Assembly (NCBI RefSeq): GCF_014644295.1
Contig: NZ_BMKK01000007.1
Span: forward strand, 1 to 64,000
Direction: 5' to 3'
DNA length: 64,000 nt
Source of the DNA: Emticicia aquatilis
GTDB taxonomy: Bacteria; Bacteroidota; Bacteroidia; Cytophagales; Spirosomataceae
The position numbers were made by a program, and so were the translations under genes. The notes beneath the pieces were generated by a model. The model was given only the letters and a program-made list of their open reading frames with translations, searched no databases and was not told the DNA's origin. Below are positions 58,692-64,000 of this stretch, in pieces; position 1 is the first letter of the stretch, and the number at the start of each line of letters is the position of its first letter.

Positions 58692-59135
58692 TTAGCTAAA
58701 CTCGATATTTCTACCTAAGTCATCGGCTAAGCTAATATTTATTTTAAAACAATTTTCGGGTAAAAGCGATTCTACTTTTTCGGCCCATTCGAGCAAGCAA
58801 ATATTGCCCGAGTCGAAGTATTCTTCTACGCCAAAATCAAGAGCTTCGGTTTCGTTTTTTAGGCGATAAAAATCAAAATGATAAATCGTTTCTCCTGCTG
58901 AAGTTATATACTCATTTACAATCGAAAATGTTGGACTTTGAATATGCCCAAAAACTCCCAGAGCGTTGCAGATTGCCTTGATGAGTGTAGTTTTTCCTGC
59001 CCCCATTTCGGCCTCAAAAATCCAAATTTTACGCTCTTTGGCAGCCTCAATCACTTGTTGGGCAATTGTAGGCAAATCCGCAATTTTATAAATCATTTTA
59101 CCCTCATTATTAGAAATTTCCTGCAAAAATCGCAT
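58692..59135 (-). CDS. tsaE: tRNA threonylcarbamoyladenosine biosynthesis ATPase TsaE
   Basis: A 147-residue ATPase of the t6A tRNA-modification pathway, partner of TsaB and TsaD. Walker A is EAEMGAGKTTLIK; the switch region SPTFSIVNEY and the IYHFDFYRLK stretch are typical, as is CLLEWAEKVESLLP near the end. The start is uncertain: the ATG at 59135 gives 147 residues, that at 59096 (MIYKIADLPT) gives 134. Both fit the family. Downstream on the same strand lies ald, separated by 84 bp. Confidence 0.9.
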   Translation of the reverse strand: MRFLQEISNNEGKMIYKIADLPTIAQQVIEAAKERKIWIFEAEMGAGKTTLIKAICNALGVFGHIQSPTFSIVNEYITSAGETIYHFDFYRLKNETEALDFGVEEYFDSGNICLLEWAEKVESLLPENCFKINISLADDLGRNIEFS

Positions 59136-59399
59136 AAATACTTAAAATAATTTCAATCTTATTTCGGAAATTTAGTTTTTAAGAAAAAATCAAATTTTCT
59201 TAGGCAATATATGCAGAAATCTGTTGATTTTTCAAGAACTTTGTTAGACGAAATAAAAAACGCACCTATAATAGAATACCTGTTAGTTTAGTAGCGATTA
59301 GTATTTAGCTTCATTGAGCAAGCCCATATCGCTTAAGAGCTAAAGATTAATTGCTGTGACCTATATTTTTAGCCAAACCCAATAGATTTTATAAGTAGA
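59136..59399. other. 264-bp divergent region between tsaE and mrdA
   Basis: AT-rich, with no ORF, RNA gene or exact TAnnTTTG box on either strand that I can support. Confidence 0.4.
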
Positions 59400-61391
59400 A
59401 TGTTCCAAGACAGAAAGCAAATCATTCTTAGTTTCTTCTTTTTAGTTTGTGGTATCTACATACTTAGGTTGTTATACCTACAAGTAATCGACGATACCTA
59501 CCACACAATCGGCTCCACTGGAGCTTTAAAGAAAGAGGTTCAGATTCCTCTTAGAGGGCAAATCTATGACCGAAATGGAAAACTTTTGGTGGCAAATGTA
59601 GATGTTTATGACATGTACGTAACGCCCTATAAAGTAAAGCAGATGGATACTACTACTTTCTGCCGTTTATTCAATATTACACGTAGCTATTTTGATAGTA
59701 CAATGGCCATTGCGAAGAGTTATTCACGCAATCGTGCTACGTTGTTTCTGCGTCAATTATCGAAAGAGGATTATGCTCGTGTGGCCGATGCAATGGTGAG
59801 TTTTCCTGGGTTTACATTTGAATTATCGTTCTTCCGTACGTATCCTGCTCGTACGATGGCTAACGCTTTAGGATATATCGGTGAGATTAGTAAAAAAGCC
59901 TACGAAGCCCAAGAGGTAGAATATTATAGAAGTGGTGATTACATTGGCATCACTGGCCTCGAAAAACAATACGAAATGGAGCTTCGGGGTAGGCGGGGTG
60001 TGAAGTTTACGATGATGAACGTTCACGGAGAAAATAAGGGTTCGTATTCAAATGGAGAGTATGATACATTGGCTGTTATTGGCAAAAATCTTTTTACCAC
60101 AGTTGATGTAGAGGTTCAGCAGTTGGCAGATAGCCTTTTTCAAGGAAAAACTGGTTGTGCAGTAGCGATTGAACCAAAAACTGGCGAAATTTTGGCTATG
60201 GGTTCGTATCCTTATTATGACCCAAATATGCTTTCAGGTAAGCAATTTAGTAAGTATTTTAAAGAATTATATAAAAATCCAGATAAGCCACTCAATGACC
60301 GAGTAGCTACTGGTTTCTTCCGTCCGGGTTCAACATTCAAATTGGTGCAGGCGTTGGTTGCCTTACAATTGGGGGCAATTACACCTTCTACTGCTTTCCC
60401 GTTGGGTGGGGCTCCCGTAAAATGTCATAATCACCCAGGTTCACCCAATGACCTTCATAACGCTGTACGTTTCTCGTGTAACCCGTATTTTTATAATGTT
60501 TTTCGTAAAACAATGAGTTTGGGCGGAGAAACCAACCCGTTTAAAGAAGCACCAGTAATGCTCTCTAAATGGCATGATATGGTCGAAAAATTTGGTTATG
60601 GACAAAAACTTGGTATTGATTTACCTTCAGAGTCGTCAGGTTTATTGCCAAGCGTAAAATATTATGATAAGCGTTATGGCTCGTTCCAATGGAAATTCTC
60701 AAACATCTATTCATTAAGTATCGGTGAAGGTGAGGTTTCTGTAAATATGTTGAAAATGGCCAATTTGGCAGCAACGATTGCTAATAGAGGTTATTGGGTA
60801 ACACCACATTTAGTACGTGGAGTTGGTCAGAACGGAAAAGGTGTTAATCCTGACCTCCGTACTGTACATCGTACAGGCATTGACCCACAACATTTTGAGG
60901 CTATCATCGGTGGTATGCAAGATGCGGTTGAGCGTGGAACCGTAGGTGGTGGTGCTGGTATCGTTGAAGGTATTGCTATTTGTGGTAAAACGGGTACTTC
61001 TCAAAACAAAAAAGGTAAAGATAACTCAGTATTTATTGCTTTTGCTCCTCGTTATAATCCTAAGATTGCCATTGCCGTAATGGTTCAGAATGCAGGTTTT
61101 GGTGGTTCGGTAGCTGCTCCTATTGCTACTTTGATGATAGAAAAGTATCTGAAACGCAAAATTGAGCGTACGGCTATCAAGGAAAGGATGTTGAATTTGA
61201 GCATCAAAACTGTTGAAGCAATGGCTGCTGGTGCGGCGGCAAAACCGATTCCGACACTTACGCCAGAGTCAACAAGCAAACCTACGCCTGCTGCTCCTGT
61301 TGCTCCAACAAAGCCTCAGAAAGAATCAGAGAAACCAGTAAAAACGACATTCATAAAACCAAAAGACGAAAACCTTAATAAAACTAAATAG
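59400..61391 (+). CDS. mrdA: Penicillin-binding protein 2 (elongasome transpeptidase)
   Basis: A 663-residue class B PBP. A single N-terminal membrane anchor (about 7-28) is followed by the dimerisation domain with LRGQIYDRNGKLLVAN and ITGLEKQYEMELRGRRG. The transpeptidase domain has Ser311-T-F-Lys314 (RPGSTFK), S-x-N in RFSCNPYF and K-T-G in CGKTGTSQNK. The C-terminus is extended by a Pro/Thr/Lys-rich low-complexity tail (about 615-663). It cross-links side-wall peptidoglycan with RodA, whose gene starts 1 bp after its stop. mreBCD are not upstream here. Confidence 0.93.
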   Translation: MFQDRKQIILSFFFLVCGIYILRLLYLQVIDDTYHTIGSTGALKKEVQIPLRGQIYDRNGKLLVANVDVYDMYVTPYKVKQMDTTTFCRLFNITRSYFDSTMAIAKSYSRNRATLFLRQLSKEDYARVADAMVSFPGFTFELSFFRTYPARTMANALGYIGEISKKAYEAQEVEYYRSGDYIGITGLEKQYEMELRGRRGVKFTMMNVHGENKGSYSNGEYDTLAVIGKNLFTTVDVEVQQLADSLFQGKTGCAVAIEPKTGEILAMGSYPYYDPNMLSGKQFSKYFKELYKNPDKPLNDRVATGFFRPGSTFKLVQALVALQLGAITPSTAFPLGGAPVKCHNHPGSPNDLHNAVRFSCNPYFYNVFRKTMSLGGETNPFKEAPVMLSKWHDMVEKFGYGQKLGIDLPSESSGLLPSVKYYDKRYGSFQWKFSNIYSLSIGEGEVSVNMLKMANLAATIANRGYWVTPHLVRGVGQNGKGVNPDLRTVHRTGIDPQHFEAIIGGMQDAVERGTVGGGAGIVEGIAICGKTGTSQNKKGKDNSVFIAFAPRYNPKIAIAVMVQNAGFGGSVAAPIATLMIEKYLKRKIERTAIKERMLNLSIKTVEAMAAGAAAKPIPTLTPESTSKPTPAAPVAPTKPQKESEKPVKTTFIKPKDENLNKTK

Positions 61392-61392
61392 T

Positions 61393-62670
61393 ATGGCACG
61401 TGATATTGATATTAGAGAAGGCATTGACTGGACAACCGTTTGGCTATATGCTGCATTGGTGTTTTTTGGTTGGTTGAATATTTATGCGGCGGTTTACAAC
61501 CCTGAAAACCCAATCACGATTTTTTCTACTTCTCATAATGCTGGGAAGCAGTTGCTCTTTATTTCATCAACATTCGTATTGATTCTGATAATCCTCTTTG
61601 TTGATTATAAAGTCTATGATTCATTTGCCTACATATTTTATGGTTTTGTAATCTTATTATTGATTGCAACCATATTTCTGGCAACCGAAATCAAAGGTTC
61701 GAGGTCTTGGATAAAATTAGGAAGCACATTTTCCTTGCAACCCGCCGAGTTTTCCAAAATCTTTACGGCTTTGGCATTGGCGAGGTTTCTGAGTACACAA
61801 GGGGTAAATATCTCGAAAGTTAGAGATGCAATCGTAGCAGGCTTATTGGTTTTTGTGCCGCCAATCATCATTATTTTGCAGAAAGAAACAGGTTCGGCCT
61901 TGACTTTCGCTGCATTTATTGCGGTTTTCTACCGTGAAGGCCTTCCTGGTATCTATCCTGCTCTTGGTATAGCCTTAGCAATTCTCTTTGTATTAGTATT
62001 ATTCTTCAATAAGTTTTATGTGGTGGCTGGTTTGGCGGTAGCTTGTGGTTTGTTTTGGTATATGTTTTTGAAACGCTACGAACGTACTCGTCAGAACCTC
62101 ATTCGTCTGGGTGGCGTATTTGTCATTGCTTCAGCATTTGTATTCGGTGTGAAGTTTTTCACAACGAATGTATTGCAACCACACCAGCAAAAACGTATTC
62201 AAGTATTAGTAAATCCCGATTCTGACCCACTTGGAGCAGGTTGGAACGTTACACAATCGAGGGTGGCGATTAGTTCGGGAGGTATTATCGGAAAAGGGTA
62301 TTTACAAGGTACCCAAACTAAATTCGACTTCGTACCTGAACAATCAACTGACTTCATCTTTTGTACGGTAGGCGAGGAGTGGGGTTTTGTGGGAAGTGTG
62401 GTTGTGATTTTGATATTTGCGGCATTATTGAATAGAATTATCAATTTAGCCGAAAAGCAACGAAGCAAGTTTTCTCGTATTTACGGTTATTGCGTAGCTT
62501 CCATTCTGTTTTTTCACTTGTTTGTGAATATTGGTATGACTATTGGTTTAATGCCCGTAATCGGTATTCCTTTGCCATTCTTGAGCTATGGTGGTTCGTC
62601 ACTTTGGTCATTTACAATCTTGTTGTTTATATTTTTGAAGTTAGATGCTCACCGTAGTTATAAAGTGTAA
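61393..62670 (+). CDS. rodA: Rod-shape peptidoglycan glycosyltransferase RodA
   Basis: A 425-residue SEDS-family membrane protein with about ten helices. Family marks are KGSRSWIKLGSTFSLQPAEFSKI, the catalytic-loop region around FVPEQSTDFIFCTVGEEWGFVGS and the closing IGIPLPFLSYGGSSLWSF. It polymerises lipid II together with the PBP2 encoded 1 bp upstream. The gene order mrdA-rodA and tight spacing confirm RodA rather than FtsW. Confidence 0.93.
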   Translation: MARDIDIREGIDWTTVWLYAALVFFGWLNIYAAVYNPENPITIFSTSHNAGKQLLFISSTFVLILIILFVDYKVYDSFAYIFYGFVILLLIATIFLATEIKGSRSWIKLGSTFSLQPAEFSKIFTALALARFLSTQGVNISKVRDAIVAGLLVFVPPIIIILQKETGSALTFAAFIAVFYREGLPGIYPALGIALAILFVLVLFFNKFYVVAGLAVACGLFWYMFLKRYERTRQNLIRLGGVFVIASAFVFGVKFFTTNVLQPHQQKRIQVLVNPDSDPLGAGWNVTQSRVAISSGGIIGKGYLQGTQTKFDFVPEQSTDFIFCTVGEEWGFVGSVVVILIFAALLNRIINLAEKQRSKFSRIYGYCVASILFFHLFVNIGMTIGLMPVIGIPLPFLSYGGSSLWSFTILLFIFLKLDAHRSYKV

Positions 62671-62754
62671 AAGGACTGATAAAAATTATTTTGAAAAATT
62701 CAGAATTATCATTTAATTGCTTTATCTATTAAAACCTAAAACCAACAATTATCT

Positions 62755-63477
62755 ATGGCAAATCCAGCATTTTCAGAAAAAACATTCACAAATATTGATT
62801 ATACCTACGACCGCAACGAGGTCATGACGGTAGAATCAACCCTTACTAAAGTCGGAATTTTGTTATTTATCCTAATGACATCTTCGGCTGTTTCTTGGAT
62901 AGGTCTTATGCAAGGTTGGAGTATCGCTCCAATGCTTATTCCTGCTGGTTGTATCGGTGGACTCCTTTGTGCAGTAGTTTTAGCATTTAAGAAAGAATGG
63001 GCTCCACAATTAGCACCCACTTATGCGTTGCTCGAAGGTTTGGCAATTGGTGCAATCTCGGCCATTTTTCAAGAATTTGCATTGATTGCAGCTGGGCTTA
63101 CATTCGGAGTAGTATTTGTGATGTGGATGCTTTATAAAACAAAAGTATTGCAAGCAACTCAAGGCTTTATGTTTGGCGTAGCAGCCGCAACTGGAGCGGT
63201 TTTCTTATTATATATGCTTACTTGGATTTTGGGAATGTTTGGTATAAACGTGCCATATATCCACGAAGGAGGTATTATCGGGATAATTTTCTCATTAGTA
63301 GTAATCACAATTGCTGCTATGAATTTAATCATAGATTTTCATTTGATTGAGCAAGGTGCCGAAATGCAAGCCCCTAAATACATGGAGTGGTATGCCGCTT
63401 TTGGTTTGATGGTTACAATCATTTGGTTGTATCTCGAAATCTTAAAATTATTAGCAAAATTAGCATCACGTCGATAG
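62755..63477 (+). CDS. Bax inhibitor-1/YccA family membrane protein
   Basis: A 240-residue membrane protein with seven hydrophobic helices and the PF12811-type opening (NPAFSEKTF, then VMTVESTLTKVGILLFILM). The segment QLAPTYALLEGLAIGAISAIFQ and the final helices with the acidic IIDFHLIEQGAE are conserved. It is likely a cation (Ca2+) leak channel or stress-related membrane protein; the function in bacteria is not settled. It is followed by a strong bidirectional terminator. Confidence 0.85.
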   Translation: MANPAFSEKTFTNIDYTYDRNEVMTVESTLTKVGILLFILMTSSAVSWIGLMQGWSIAPMLIPAGCIGGLLCAVVLAFKKEWAPQLAPTYALLEGLAIGAISAIFQEFALIAAGLTFGVVFVMWMLYKTKVLQATQGFMFGVAAATGAVFLLYMLTWILGMFGINVPYIHEGGIIGIIFSLVVITIAAMNLIIDFHLIEQGAEMQAPKYMEWYAAFGLMVTIIWLYLEILKLLAKLASRR

Positions 63478-63487
63478 AAATAATTAA

Positions 63488-63532
63488 GCATAAAAAACGC
63501 CGCTTTGAGCTTCAAAGCGGCGTTTTTTATGC
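63488..63532. terminator. Bidirectional intrinsic terminator
   Basis: Perfect 21-bp stem (63488-63508 with 63512-63532) with a GC-rich core CGCCGCTTTGA and A/T runs on both outer sides, serving the convergent BI-1 and DUF3471 genes. Confidence 0.9.
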
Positions 63533-63544
63533 CCAAATTGTCAT

Positions 63545-63907
63545 TTAAGGTTGTTTTTCGCTCTCAATTACGTTTCCCTGTATGGAGAGTTTCGCTTTTA
63601 CAACAACTTTTGAATCGTTTCTGACGAATTCGATTTTTCCATCATAACCCACGACTTCAAAAATATCAGCCTCTTTGGTCGGAGCAAGTACAGCCGAACC
63701 TTGACCTACTGCTTCACCAAAAAGTTTACCATTCTGAATACTTACAATTAATTCTTCAAAAGGTCCTTCTTTTACCTTATATTTACCTACATAAGCCTTT
63801 GCCGCAACTGTATCAATTGCTGCCGTTGTGGTGGGAGTAGTTTGTGCCGAAACATCAAAACTAAAGGCAAAAATGCCCAAGATTAGTAATAAAGAAAGTT
63901 TTTTCAT
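63545..63907 (-). CDS. Small exported DUF3471-like protein
   Basis: A 120-residue protein with signal peptide (MKKLSLLLILGIFAFSFDVSA) and a Thr/Ala-rich linker. The mature part (AKAYVGKYKVKEGPFEELIVSIQNGKLFGEA) is a single beta-rich DUF3471 domain, which elsewhere follows beta-lactamase-like enzymes; here it stands alone. No catalytic residues. Probably periplasmic. Confidence 0.7.
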   Translation of the reverse strand: MKKLSLLLILGIFAFSFDVSAQTTPTTTAAIDTVAAKAYVGKYKVKEGPFEELIVSIQNGKLFGEAVGQGSAVLAPTKEADIFEVVGYDGKIEFVRNDSKVVVKAKLSIQGNVIESEKQP

Positions 63908-64000
63908 TGATAGATAATAAAAGTTTAATAATGATTCTAATGCCTAAACGTGAATGCTTAGTAATTAGTTTGCTTTGGTAAATATAATTATTTTTATATT

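Overview
The window looks like a chromosomal segment from a Bacteroidota bacterium, most likely a Cytophagales member of the Spirosomataceae type (Emticicia/Arcicella-like; the genus is inference). The reasons are: C-terminal type IX secretion sorting domains on secreted proteins (90-1718, 7465-8922); many Bacteroidota families (DUF4199, DUF2807, HisKA_3 kinases with TPRs, LytTR, CHAT-TPR); A+T-rich DNA; and intergenic matches to the Bacteroidota promoter (TTG, 19-21 bp, TAnnTTTG) rather than to TATAAT. I saw no rRNA, tRNA or CRISPR array.

Layout. 1-9 kb: secreted SGNH hydrolase, acyltransferase, DUF4198 protein, GDPD-like esterase, pfkB, xerD, aroQ and a T9SS cargo protein. 9-15 kb: a three-gene RND efflux operon (adaptor, pump, TolC). 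15-24 kb: Tat-exported Gfo/Idh/MocA oxidoreductase, a double-thioredoxin protein, a membrane-tethered LuxR regulator with DUF4199, a ROK sugar kinase, a DUF2807 lipoprotein, valS and a REP-associated (Y1) transposase. 24-28 kb: MoxR/ChlI-type AAA+ ATPase, a 39-residue membrane peptide, nagA, a LytTR regulator and a NarL-type regulator. 28-35 kb: a TPR histidine kinase that overlaps tail-to-tail a compact operon encoding a NarL regulator, a 193-residue protein with a Ser/Cys-rich tail, an APH-like kinase and a HopA1-LanC fusion. 35-38 kb: alpha-E / Anbu protease / transglutaminase cluster. 38-47 kb: nucleoside-type MFS transporter, M16 peptidase, CHAT-TPR protein, a secreted protein of unknown function and two paralogous lipoproteins. 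47-54 kb: sigma factor with membrane partner, ispF, a secreted amidohydrolase, an M43-like metalloprotease lipoprotein and an M20 peptidase. 54-64 kb: two overlapping Na+/H+ antiporter genes, alanine dehydrogenase, tsaE, mrdA-rodA, a BI-1 family protein and a DUF3471 protein.

The most interesting locus is 30312-34784. An APH-type kinase next to a HopA1-domain protein is the signature of class V lanthipeptide and thioamitide dehydration (kinase phosphorylates Ser/Thr, HopA1 protein eliminates phosphate). Here the HopA1 lyase is fused to a LanC-like repeat domain that lacks the usual zinc ligands, and the gene directly upstream ends in a tail with Ser168-170, Cys177 and Ser/Thr181-182. I propose a two-enzyme lanthipeptide-like pathway with an unusually long leader, co-transcribed with its own response regulator. 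The enzymes are well supported; the precursor assignment is inference.

The intergenic DNA is also notable. At least five different REP-like palindromes occur, one pair with a compensatory base change. Many gene ends and some gene starts carry internally repetitive 'stutter words' that often form perfect 18-21 bp hairpins between convergent genes.
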